Part shown: piece after piece, positions 6,612 through 13,183 of the stretch
Numbering within the stretch: position 1 is the stretch's first letter
Layout of the letters: each line of letters opens with the position of its first letter
Assembly (NCBI GenBank): GCA_902805495.1
Contig: CADCTH010000542.1
Location: 1-14,666, forward strand
Source of the DNA: an uncultured Actinomycetospora sp.
Lineage (GTDB): Bacteria; Actinomycetota; Actinomycetes; Mycobacteriales; Pseudonocardiaceae
DNA: 14,666 bases
Reading direction: 5' to 3'
Notes under the pieces: generated by a model
The model's database searches: none
What the model saw: the letters and a program-made list of their open reading frames with translations, nothing else
Told to the model about the DNA's origin: nothing
Translations under genes and position numbers: made by a program

Positions 6612-6623
6612 CCGCGATCGCGG
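6612..6623. promoter_or_regulatory. Palindromic operator candidate 2, MarR intergenic region
   Basis: CCGCGATCGCGG is a perfect 12-bp palindrome directly upstream of the TAGGCT -10 element of marR. Binding here would block RNA polymerase. Two palindromes with centres about 16.5 bp apart suggest two dimers, with autoregulation and control of the divergent gene. Confidence 0.45.
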
Positions 6624-6624
6624 C

Positions 6625-6630
6625 TAGGCT
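6625..6630 (+). promoter_or_regulatory. -10 element for a probably leaderless marR transcript
   Basis: TAGGCT fits the actinobacterial TANNNT -10 element. It ends seven bases before the GTG at 6638, the distance at which transcription would start on the start codon itself. No Shine-Dalgarno sequence precedes this GTG, which supports a leaderless mRNA. Confidence 0.55.
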
Positions 6631-6637
6631 GCACTTT

Positions 6638-7135
6638 GTGACCGACGGTGACCGGGAGGCGCGCGAGCACCTCGTCGCTCTGCTCCAGGCCTACGCCGAC
6701 GAGGCCGGGCGGCTCGGCCAGGCGTTCGCCGCCGGGCAGGGGCTGCACCGCACCGACGCCCAGGCCCTGCTCGCCGTGCTCCGCGCCGAGCGGGCGGGCG
6801 CCGCGCTGACCCCGGGCCGGCTCGGCGAGGAGGTCGGCCTCTCCTCCGGCGCCACCACCGCGGCCGTCGACCGGCTCGAGCGCCTCGGCCACCTGCACCG
6901 CGTCCGCGACGACGTCGACCGCCGCCGCGTCACGCTGCACCACGACCCCGCGGGCGCCGACGTCGGGCGCGCCTGGTTCGGCCCGCTCGCCGCGCGCCTC
7001 GACGCCGTCGTCGCCGACTACTCCCCCGACGAGCTCGCCCTCGTGACCCGGTTCCTCGCCGGCGTCGTCGACGCCGTCGCCCGGCACCGCGAGGACATGG
7101 CCGGGGCGGCGACCGCCGAGGGAGGCCGGCCCTGA
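6638..7135 (+). CDS. MarR-family winged-helix transcriptional regulator
   Basis: 165 residues, standard for MarR proteins, which bind palindromic DNA as dimers and release it upon binding a small molecule or oxidation. The helix-turn-helix (about 57-84, TPGRLGEEVGLSSGATTAAV then DRLE) and the wing (DVDRRRVTL, 92-100) are well conserved; the flanking helices form the dimerisation domain. There is no cysteine, so thiol-based sensing is unlikely. GTG start, probably leaderless (TAGGCT seven bases upstream). Two palindromes cover its promoter. Its stop overlaps the likely CTG start of the next gene in CTGA, so the two genes form one translational unit. Likely targets are itself, the downstream gene and the divergent TspO-like gene. 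Confidence 0.92.
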   Translation: MTDGDREAREHLVALLQAYADEAGRLGQAFAAGQGLHRTDAQALLAVLRAERAGAALTPGRLGEEVGLSSGATTAAVDRLERLGHLHRVRDDVDRRRVTLHHDPAGADVGRAWFGPLAARLDAVVADYSPDELALVTRFLAGVVDAVARHREDMAGAATAEGGRP

Positions 7136-7977
7136 GCTCCCCGCTCGCCGCCCGGGCGCGCCTCGGGGTCGCCGTCGTCGCGGTCCTCGCCGTCCTCGCG
7201 CTCATGATCACGCTGATCGTGGTGCTCGCCGACGGCGGCGGCCCGGCCGCGCGGCCGCGCTGCACGATCACCGCGCCACCGGGCTCCCCCGGCCTCCCCG
7301 CCACCTGGACGCTGTCCCCCGAGCAGGCCGACAGCGCCGCGACGATCGTCGGCGTCGGGCGGCGCCTCGGCGTCCCCGACCGCGCGGTGACGATCGCGCT
7401 GGCCACCGCGATCCAGGAGTCGGGCCTGGTCAACGTCGACTACGGCGACCGCGACTCGCTCGGCCTGTTCCAGCAGCGCCCGAGCCAGGGCTGGGGCACC
7501 GAGGAGGAGATCCTCGACCCCGTCGTCAGCACCACCGCGTTCTACGAGGGCCTGCTGCAGATCCCGGGCTGGCCCTCGATGGACGTCACGGTCGCCGCCC
7601 AGGCCGTGCAGCGCAGCGGGTTCCCCGAGGCCTACGCCGACCACGAGCCCGAGGCCCGCCTCATGGCCGTGTCGCTGCTGGGGCAGGCGCCCGGGTCGTG
7701 GACCTGCACCGACCTGCCCGCCACCCCGCCGGACGACGCGTCGAACACCGAGGTCGCGACGCTCGCGACCCGCGAGCTCGGTACCGCGCGGCTCTCGGGC
7801 GAGCAGCCCGCCGAGCAGGGGTGGGCCATCGCCACCTGGCTGGTCGCGCACGGCGAGCGCCTCGCGCTCGAGAGCGTCACCTACGACGGGCGGACCTGGA
7901 CGGTGGCGTCGGGGGCGTGGGCCACCTCGGGCCCCGCCGACGGCCGGCTGTCCCTGCGCCGGATCGGTCAGCCCTGA
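7132..7977 (+). CDS. Membrane-anchored lysozyme-fold-like protein, probable CTG start
   Basis: The first ATG in frame is at 7204, but starting there cuts a transmembrane helix in half. The open frame continues upstream with all-G/C third positions to CTG at 7132-7134, preceded by GGAGG (7121-7125) at a perfect 6-nt spacing and overlapping the marR stop as CTGA. From CTG the protein has 281 residues: short basic N-terminus, helix at about 10-33, then an extracytoplasmic domain with ALATAIQESGL (Glu96) and DRDSLGLFQQRPSQGWGT. Glu in QESG followed by GLFQ recalls the active-site layout of lytic transglycosylases. Proteins with the GLFQQRPSQGWGT block are common in actinobacteria as uncharacterised secreted or membrane proteins. 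The C-terminal half (about 200-281) is unassigned. Peptidoglycan cleavage is inference. Confidence 0.75.
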   Translation: MSSPLAARARLGVAVVAVLAVLALMITLIVVLADGGGPAARPRCTITAPPGSPGLPATWTLSPEQADSAATIVGVGRRLGVPDRAVTIALATAIQESGLVNVDYGDRDSLGLFQQRPSQGWGTEEEILDPVVSTTAFYEGLLQIPGWPSMDVTVAAQAVQRSGFPEAYADHEPEARLMAVSLLGQAPGSWTCTDLPATPPDDASNTEVATLATRELGTARLSGEQPAEQGWAIATWLVAHGERLALESVTYDGRTWTVASGAWATSGPADGRLSLRRIGQP

Positions 7978-7978
7978 C

Positions 7979-9085
7979 TCAGCGCAGGGCCAGCAGCACC
8001 GCGGCGCCGGCGAGCGCCAGGACGGCGAGCACCACCAGCGTGATGCCGAGGACCCGGATCGCCGACCACGTGTTGCTCTCGCCCGCGCCGGGGCCCGTGT
8101 CGGGCACGTCCTGCGGGCGGGTCGCCGCGACGCGCACGCCGCCGCCCGTACCCCCGCCACCGGTGCCCCCGCCACCAGTGCCGCCGCCGCCCGGGCCCGG
8201 CTGACCGGCCATCACCTCGGTCCGCGCGACGGGGTCGGCCGCGGCGAAGCGCCGCAGGTCGTTCGCGAGCTCGCGGGCGTCGTGGTGACGCATCGCCGGT
8301 TCCATCGCGAGCGCCCGCAGCACGACGGCGTCGAGGTCCGGCGAGAGGTCCCGGACGATCTCCCGGGGCGGCACCGGGGACTCGCGCAGCCGCCGCGAGG
8401 CGACCTCGACCGAGCTCGGTCCGCGGAAGGGGGGCTGCCCCGTGAGCAGCTCGTAGAGCGTGCAGCCGACCGCGTAGAGGTCGGAGCGCCCGTCGAGCGG
8501 CTGGCCGCGCACCTGCTCGGGCGAGAGGTAGGCCGCGGTGCCCATGACCACCCCGGTGCCCGTGAACCCCTCGACGTCGGCGACGCGGGCGATGCCGAAG
8601 TCCATCAGCTTCACCGGGCCGTCGTGGCAGCGCATGATGTTGCCCGGGTTGACGTCGCGGTGGACGATCCCGCGGTCGTGGGCCGCGGCGAGCGCCTCGC
8701 ACACCGGCACCAGCACCGCCGTCGCCTCGCCCGGGTCGAGCCGGCCGCGGGCCTGCAGCTCCTGGCGCAGCGTGCGCCCGTCGACGCACTCCATGACGAC
8801 GAAGACCTCGCCGCTGTCGCCGCCGGCGAACCCGACGTCGTGGACGGCGACGACCGCCGGGTGGTCGATCGACGCCGCCGCCCGGGCCTCGTCGCGCAGG
8901 CGGCCGCCGAACTCGGCGTCGCCGCGGTGCTCGGCGGGCAGCAGCTTGACCGCCACCGTGCGCCCCAGCTCGAGGTCGACCGCGCGGTGGACCTCGGCCA
9001 TGCCGCCGCGCCCGATCAGCTCGCGCAGCTCGTAGCGGTCCTTGAGGACCCGCGTCTGTCCGCGCGGGGGGTGGGCGGCACTCAC
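7979..9085 (-). CDS. Transmembrane Ser/Thr protein kinase (PknB-like) without an external domain
   Basis: 368 residues. The kinase domain (about 18-285) has the Gly loop GRGGMAEV (25-32), ATP lysine VAVK (Lys47), helix-C Glu66, HRDVNPGN (Asp144, Asn149), DFG (162-164) and GTAAYLSPEQ. The catalytic loop is odd: the lysine of the usual HRDxKPxN is Asn146 here. That lysine normally contacts the gamma-phosphate, so activity may be altered. A glycine linker with three GGGGT units follows, then one membrane helix (about 343-366) reaching the C-terminus. There is no PASTA or other outside domain, so sensing must come from a partner. GTG start overlapping the stop of the upstream membrane-protein gene in GTGA, so the two are co-translated. 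Likely regulates by phosphorylation. Confidence 0.92.
   Translation of the reverse strand: MSAAHPPRGQTRVLKDRYELRELIGRGGMAEVHRAVDLELGRTVAVKLLPAEHRGDAEFGGRLRDEARAAASIDHPAVVAVHDVGFAGGDSGEVFVVMECVDGRTLRQELQARGRLDPGEATAVLVPVCEALAAAHDRGIVHRDVNPGNIMRCHDGPVKLMDFGIARVADVEGFTGTGVVMGTAAYLSPEQVRGQPLDGRSDLYAVGCTLYELLTGQPPFRGPSSVEVASRRLRESPVPPREIVRDLSPDLDAVVLRALAMEPAMRHHDARELANDLRRFAAADPVARTEVMAGQPGPGGGGTGGGGTGGGGTGGGVRVAATRPQDVPDTGPGAGESNTWSAIRVLGITLVVLAVLALAGAAVLLALR
8140..8198. repeat. 15-bp tandem repeat encoding GGGGT linker
   Basis: Three units of about 15 bp code for GGGGT on the minus strand in the kinase juxtamembrane linker. Such short in-frame repeats can gain or lose units by slippage without breaking the frame, altering the distance between kinase and membrane. 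Confidence 0.6.
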
Positions 9086-9645
9086 AGCCGGCGGGTGCGG
9101 TTGGCGTCGCCGCCCCCGAGCAGGGCGTCGAACAGGTAGCGGTGGTCGACCATCGCCTGGCGCATGTCCTCGGTGTTCGGGTCGCCGTTCTCGAGCTCGG
9201 TGGCCGTCCGGTGGGCCGAGCGGTAGCGCTCGACGAGGTCCGGGTGGTCCACCGAGATCATCTTGGCGCGCTCCTCGAAGCGCTCCGTGGGGTACCCACG
9301 CTCACGCATCACCTGCTGGACCAGCAGGTCGGCGTCGCGCAGGCCCGTCGACGGCTGCTCGACGAACGTCGACTGCGCCGAGTCCCACGCCTGCCCGAAC
9401 CGGTCGCGCTCGGAGCCCTCGAGCTCGCGCACCTCCAGCTCGCGGCGCCGCTTCAGCCGGGCGCGCAGCTCGCGCTCGCCGTCGCGCTGGCCGTGCTCGC
9501 CGACCACGCGGTCGTACTCGTCACCGAACTGGCTGCGCAGCGCCGCCCGTCGCGACCGGGACCGGCTGCGGGCGATGACCACCAGCACGATCCCGAGGAC
9601 GAGCACCACGGCGGCGACCACGACGATGATCAGGACCGGATCCAT
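9082..9645 (-). CDS. Conserved actinobacterial membrane-anchored protein, kinase partner candidate
   Basis: 187 residues: an N-terminal membrane helix (about 4-25), a basic stop-transfer stretch rich in Ser-Arg, then a charged, mostly helical cytoplasmic domain. Recognisable blocks are LRSQFGDEYDRVV (36-48), the helix RELRARLKRRRELEVREL, VMRERGYP (112-119), SVDHPDLVERYRSAH (131-145) and TEDMRQAMVDHRYLFDALL (158-176). This combination recurs in actinobacterial hypothetical proteins; no function is established to my knowledge. It shares GTGA with the downstream kinase, so equal co-translation at the membrane and a physical partnership are plausible: adaptor, substrate or signal input. ATG start with GGAGG five nucleotides upstream. 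The Ser/Thr at 29-31 and near 152-158 could be phosphosites; this is inference. Confidence 0.8.
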   Translation of the reverse strand: MDPVLIIVVVAAVVLVLGIVLVVIARSRSRSRRAALRSQFGDEYDRVVGEHGQRDGERELRARLKRRRELEVRELEGSERDRFGQAWDSAQSTFVEQPSTGLRDADLLVQQVMRERGYPTERFEERAKMISVDHPDLVERYRSAHRTATELENGDPNTEDMRQAMVDHRYLFDALLGGGDANRTRRL

Positions 9646-9739
9646 GCACCCCTCCGTGCGCCCGTGCGGATTCCCGGGCGATCATCCCACCAGGTGCCCC
9701 GCGAACCCCGGGCCCGGACACCGACCGGGTGAAGATTCG

Positions 9740-9752
9740 CCGAACGGTTCGG
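9740..9752. promoter_or_regulatory. 13-bp palindrome between the permease and kinase operons
   Basis: CCGAAC-G-GTTCGG is a perfect palindrome, about 28 bp past the lactate permease stop and 95 bp upstream of the kinase-operon start at 9645. It could be a short terminator stem (5 bp with CCG loop) or an operator for the kinase operon; neither is proven. Confidence 0.35.
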
Positions 9753-9780
9753 ACTCCTGTCGCCTCGCTACTCCGATTGC

Positions 9781-11499
9781 TCAGCCCGCGACGACCATCC
9801 AGCCCAGCACGGGCGTCGACTGCAGCAGCACGAGCACGCACATGCCCGCGAGGAACACGAGGCTCCACAGCAGCACCTTGCGGAAGATCTCCCCCTCGCG
9901 CCCGCTCATCGCCACCGCCGACGCCGCGATGGCCAGGTTCTGGGGCGAGACCATCTTGCCGAGCACGCCGCCGGAGCTGTTGGCCGCGGCCAGCAGGATC
10001 GGGTCGAGACCCGCACCCCGCGCCGCGGTGACCTGCAGCGAGCCGAACAGCGAGTTGGCCGACGTGTCCGACCCCGTCACCGCCACGCCGAGCCAGCCCA
10101 GCACCGGGGAGAGCACCGCGAAGAACCCTCCGGTGCCCGCGAGCAGGCCGCCGAGGGTCAGCGTCTGCCCCGAGGTGTTCATGACGTAGGCGAGCGCGAG
10201 CACCGCCATGACCGTCACGATGGCCGTGCGCAGCTGCACGAGCACGCGCCCGTAGGCGGCGACGGCCACGCCCGGCCGCACGCGCAGGACCAGCGCCGTG
10301 ACGATCCCGGCGAAGAGCAGGATCGTGCCCGCGGACTCCAGCCAGTTCAGCGTGAACGCCTGCGTCGACACCGGGCGCCCGGCCTCGGTCATGACGTTGA
10401 GCCCCGGCCAGTCGAACTTCACCGTCGTGGCGCTCAGGGCGTCGTCGACGAACGGGATCTGCTGGAGGGAGAACATCAGGATGATGATCAGGTAGGGCGC
10501 GTAGGCGAGGACCACGTCGCGGCGGGTGTCCCGGGTGTGGTCGTCGTGGTCGGAGCCCGCCGGGGCGTCGGTGGAGGAGGTCCCGCCGGTCCCGGCGTCG
10601 CCGCCGCCGTCCACCCCGCCGCCGCCGGAGGACACGCTCACCGTCTCCCGGGTGTCCTGCGGCGCGTCCGCCACGACCTCCGCACGGCGCGGCGGCCGGA
10701 TGCGCACGAGCAGCACCACCGCGCCCGCCGCGAGCAGCGCCGCGACGATGTCGGTGAGCGCGAGCGAGATGAAGTTCGACGTCACGTACTGCGCGACGCC
10801 GAAGACCACCCCGGCGACGAGCGCCACCGGCCAGGTCTCCCGCAGGCCCCGCGCACCGTCGACTAGGCCGACGAGGACGAACGGCACGAACACCGCGAGG
10901 ATCGGGGTCTGGCGCCCGACCATCGCCCCGAGGGCCTCCTCGGGCAACCCGGTCACCGAGGCCAGCGTGGTGATCGGCACGGCGATGGCCCCGAACGCGA
11001 CCGGCGCCGTGTTCGCCACCAGGGCCACCACCGCGGCCTTGAGCGGGCTGAACCGCAGGGCGATGAGCATGACCGTGCAGATCGCCACCGGGGTGCCGAA
11101 GCCCGCGAGCGCCTCGAGCAGCGCGCCGAAGCAGAAGGCGATGATCACGGCCTGGACCCGCTGGTCGTCCGAGACCGACCCGAACGACCGCCGCAGGACG
11201 TCGAAGTGCCCGGTCGACACGGTCATCTGGTAGATCCACAACGCGTTGATCACGATCCAGAGGATCGGGAAGAACCCGAAGACCGCGCCCTCGACGCCGG
11301 AGAGCAGCGCCTGGTCGACGGGCATGCGGTAGGCCAGGATCGCGACGAGCAGCGCCACGGCGAGCCCGACCAGCGAGGCGAGCCAGGCCCGGACCCGCAG
11401 GCCCCCGAGCAGGACGAACAGCGTCAACAACGGGAGCACGGCCACGAGCGAGCTCAGGGCCAGCGACCCGCCGAGCGGGGTGTCGTTCTGGACGTACAC
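9781..11499 (-). CDS. lldP: L-lactate permease (LctP family)
   Basis: 572 residues with about 12-14 membrane helices, close to E. coli LldP (551). LctP transporters take up lactate (some also glycolate) by proton symport. Signature stretches are EALAGFGTPVAI (129-140), VANTAPVAFGAIAVPITTLA (161-180), VTGSDTSANSLFG (474-486) and SSGGVLGKMVSPQNLAIA (508-525). A hydrophilic Gly/Asp-rich loop (about 268-328) between helices is longer than usual and probably cytoplasmic. I chose GTG at 11497-11499 because GGAGG lies seven nucleotides upstream and the protein then begins with the typical short tail before helix 1. A longer frame to 11667 adds 56 Arg/Pro-rich residues of unlikely coding. No lactate dehydrogenase gene is next to it in the window. 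Confidence 0.93.
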   Translation of the reverse strand: MYVQNDTPLGGSLALSSLVAVLPLLTLFVLLGGLRVRAWLASLVGLAVALLVAILAYRMPVDQALLSGVEGAVFGFFPILWIVINALWIYQMTVSTGHFDVLRRSFGSVSDDQRVQAVIIAFCFGALLEALAGFGTPVAICTVMLIALRFSPLKAAVVALVANTAPVAFGAIAVPITTLASVTGLPEEALGAMVGRQTPILAVFVPFVLVGLVDGARGLRETWPVALVAGVVFGVAQYVTSNFISLALTDIVAALLAAGAVVLLVRIRPPRRAEVVADAPQDTRETVSVSSGGGGVDGGGDAGTGGTSSTDAPAGSDHDDHTRDTRRDVVLAYAPYLIIILMFSLQQIPFVDDALSATTVKFDWPGLNVMTEAGRPVSTQAFTLNWLESAGTILLFAGIVTALVLRVRPGVAVAAYGRVLVQLRTAIVTVMAVLALAYVMNTSGQTLTLGGLLAGTGGFFAVLSPVLGWLGVAVTGSDTSANSLFGSLQVTAARGAGLDPILLAAANSSGGVLGKMVSPQNLAIAASAVAMSGREGEIFRKVLLWSLVFLAGMCVLVLLQSTPVLGWMVVAG

Positions 11500-11552
11500 G
11501 TACCCACCTCCCCCTGCGCGGCCGCGGCGTCGCGCGTTGGTGGCGCAGCGTG

Positions 11553-11585
11553 CCCGTTCCGTGCTCCGCTGTCGACACGAACGGG
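11553..11585. promoter_or_regulatory. Imperfect inverted repeat in the permease/sigma-factor intergenic region
   Basis: CCCGTTC-C-GTG (11553-11563) pairs with CACGAACGGG (11576-11585) around a 12-nt loop, with one extra C. It lies between the divergent lactate permease and ECF41 sigma genes and overlaps the possible ECF41 promoter at 11570, so a regulator here could tie both genes together. Confidence 0.35.
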
Positions 11586-11597
11586 GGCCGGACCGTC
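11570..11597 (+). promoter_or_regulatory. Possible ECF41 autoregulatory promoter
   Basis: TGTCGAC (11570-11576) and CGTC (11594-11597) with 17 bp between resemble ECF41 promoter elements (known as TGTCACA -35 and CGTC -10). The -35 deviates at two bases and the spacer is one base longer than at 13146-13172, so this is weaker. A start near 11604 would give a leader of about 55 nt. Confidence 0.35.
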
Positions 11598-11659
11598 GAT
11601 CCGACGGGCGATGCGCGGGGTGCGCTGACGCCCCCGCCGGGGCGGGGCATGCTCGTCCC

Positions 11660-12535
11660 ATGGGCACCGACCCGCTCGCCGAGCACCGCGCCCACCTCCT
11701 GGCCGTCGGCTATCGACTGACCGGCTCGCGCGCCGACGCCGAGGACGCCGTCCAGGACGCGTGGCTGCGCTGGGAACGCCTGGGGCCCGAGGGCCGCGCG
11801 GACGTCCGCGACGTCCGCGCCTGGCTGACGACGGCCGTCGCGCGCCTGTGCCTGGACCAGGTGCGCTCGGCACCCGCGCGCCGCGAGGTCTACGTCGGCC
11901 CGTGGCTCCCGGAGCCGCTGGTCAGCTCCGGGCCCGACGACGTGCTCGACGCCGTCGTCGCGGCCGCCGACGTGCGGATCGCGACGATGCTCGTGCTCGA
12001 GCGCCTCTCCCCCGACCAGCGGGTCGCCCTGGTCCTGCACGACACCGTGGGCCTCGGCTTCGGCGAGGTGGCCGACGTGCTCGGCGTCTCCGAGCAGGCG
12101 GTGCGCCAGATGGCGCTGCGGGCCCGGCGCCGGGTGCGCGCCGCGACGGAGGCCGGCGAGCTGCCCGCGCCCGCCCCGGAGCCCGAGCAGCGCCGGGTGC
12201 TCGACGCGTTCGTCGCCGCCCTCGGCGCGGCCGACGTGCCCGCGCTGGTCGCCCTGCTGCACCCGGAGGCGGCGATGCACACCGACGGCGGCGGGATCGT
12301 CAAGGCCGCCCGGCGGGTCGTCGTGGGTGCGGACAAGATCGCCCGCTTCCTCGTCGCGGTCGCGCAGGACGCGGGGCCCGACGCGCTGGCGGGGGCCCGG
12401 CCGGCGATGGTCAACGGCGAGGTGGGGCTGCTCGTGCCGTCGTCGCCGGCCCCGGTGGTGGTGGCCCTGACCGTCGACGGCGGCCGGGCCACCGCCGTGC
12501 ACCTCGTGCTCAACCCGGAGAAGGTACCGACCTGA
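11660..12535 (+). CDS. ECF41-group RNA polymerase sigma factor (SigJ-like)
   Basis: 291 residues from ATG 11660. Sigma region 2 (about 6-66, LLAVGYRLTGSRADAEDAVQ) and region 4 (about 113-162, LSPDQRVALVLHDTVGLGFG, then SEQAVRQMALRARRR) are followed by a SnoaL-like C-terminal domain (175-291). ECF41 hallmarks are present: WLPEPL in the linker (82-87), DGGG (209-212) and NPEK near the end (285-288; NPDKL in the group). In ECF41 the C-terminal domain replaces an anti-sigma factor and controls activity. The partner gene is typically an AhpD-like or redox enzyme, as here (12510-13106, convergent). No Shine-Dalgarno precedes the ATG; a CATGCT element six bases upstream would permit a leaderless start. 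An upstream in-frame ATG at 11480 gives an Arg/Pro-rich extension and was rejected. Confidence 0.93.
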   Translation: MGTDPLAEHRAHLLAVGYRLTGSRADAEDAVQDAWLRWERLGPEGRADVRDVRAWLTTAVARLCLDQVRSAPARREVYVGPWLPEPLVSSGPDDVLDAVVAAADVRIATMLVLERLSPDQRVALVLHDTVGLGFGEVADVLGVSEQAVRQMALRARRRVRAATEAGELPAPAPEPEQRRVLDAFVAALGAADVPALVALLHPEAAMHTDGGGIVKAARRVVVGADKIARFLVAVAQDAGPDALAGARPAMVNGEVGLLVPSSPAPVVVALTVDGGRATAVHLVLNPEKVPT

Positions 12536-13106
12536 GCGCTGCGGAAGCGGGCACCTCGCACGACGCCGCGAAGCCCTGGGCGCGCACGCCGAGCGCGGCG
12601 TTGGCGCGGGCGCGCTGGTTCTCCACGGCGATGAGGTGGGTCAGCTCGACGAGCCCCGCGTGCCCGAGCCGGGCATCGAGGTCGGCGACCTGCTCGTCGG
12701 TGACCGCGATCGGCTGGGCGCTCATCGCGTCGGCGTAGGCGATCACGGCGCGCTCGTCGTCGTCGAAGGCGGTGTCGACCGGGGCGCCGTCGGCGGCGGC
12801 GCGGCGCAGGTGGTCGCCGTCGAGGCCGCGGCGGATCCAGAGCATCTCGCCGAAGTCGACGCACCACGAGCACCCGACGCGGGTGGCCGTGCGGTACACG
12901 GCGAGGTCGCGCAGCCGCGCGGGCAGGACCGTCGCCGCGCGCTCGATCAGCGACTCGCCGACCGCCGAGCTCCAGAACAGGCCGGGGTGGTGGCGCAGGG
13001 CGGCGAAGGGCTCGGGGACGTCGCCGAAGCGCTTGGCGGCGTAGCGGTACGCGAGCCGGCCGAGGACGCCGGCGTCGCGCGCGGGGACGAGGGGGATGCG
13101 GGCCAT
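12510..13106 (-). CDS. AhpD-like carboxymuconolactone decarboxylase-family protein, ECF41 partner
   Basis: 198 residues with the alkylhydroperoxidase AhpD/CMD-like core: helix LRDLAVYRTATRVGCSWCVD with CxxC at 79 and 82. AhpD uses this pair as peroxidase/thiol-disulfide centre, helped by a Glu, the His inside CxHC and a His four residues after the second Cys. Here those His positions are Trp81 and Gly86, so redox thiol chemistry is plausible but the classical peroxidase relay is incomplete. ATG start with GGAGG six nucleotides upstream. It is divergent from the acyl-CoA dehydrogenase, and its last 26 nt overlap the end of the ECF41 gene on the other strand. An ECF41-like promoter (13146-13172) precedes it, so it is probably the main target of the sigma factor. 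The substrate is unknown. Confidence 0.88.
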   Translation of the reverse strand: MARIPLVPARDAGVLGRLAYRYAAKRFGDVPEPFAALRHHPGLFWSSAVGESLIERAATVLPARLRDLAVYRTATRVGCSWCVDFGEMLWIRRGLDGDHLRRAAADGAPVDTAFDDDERAVIAYADAMSAQPIAVTDEQVADLDARLGHAGLVELTHLIAVENQRARANAALGVRAQGFAASCEVPASAALRSVPSPG

Positions 13107-13145
13107 CTCGGACCTCCGGGGTGAGTGGCGGACGGACACCGGGAG

Positions 13146-13172
13146 GACGGCGCGGCCGGGCGGAACGTGACA
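13146..13172 (-). promoter_or_regulatory. ECF41-type promoter for the AhpD-like gene
   Basis: On the minus strand TGTCACG (13172-13166) and CGTC (13149-13146) are separated by 16 bp. This matches the reported ECF41 promoter form (TGTCACA then CGTC) with one -35 mismatch. Transcription would start near 13140, giving a leader of about 35 nt with GGAGG before the ATG at 13106. The -35 element lies just upstream of the acyl-CoA dehydrogenase start. Confidence 0.65.
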
Positions 13173-13183
13173 CGGTGAGCGCC

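Noticed and set aside
11480..11659. N-terminal extension of the sigma factor from 11480
   Set aside because: ECF41 proteins begin just before sigma region 2; the extension looks non-coding and runs antisense into the permease start.
11500..11667. N-terminal extension of the lactate permease to 11667
   Set aside because: The extra 56 residues are Arg/Pro-rich and lack helix or family similarity, while GTG 11499 has GGAGG at proper spacing.
9521..12502. A 993-codon minus-strand open frame across the lactate permease and sigma factor region
   Set aside because: It is a frame shadow of high-GC genes: Arg/Gly/Pro-rich, antisense to the ECF41 gene and out of frame with the well-supported permease.
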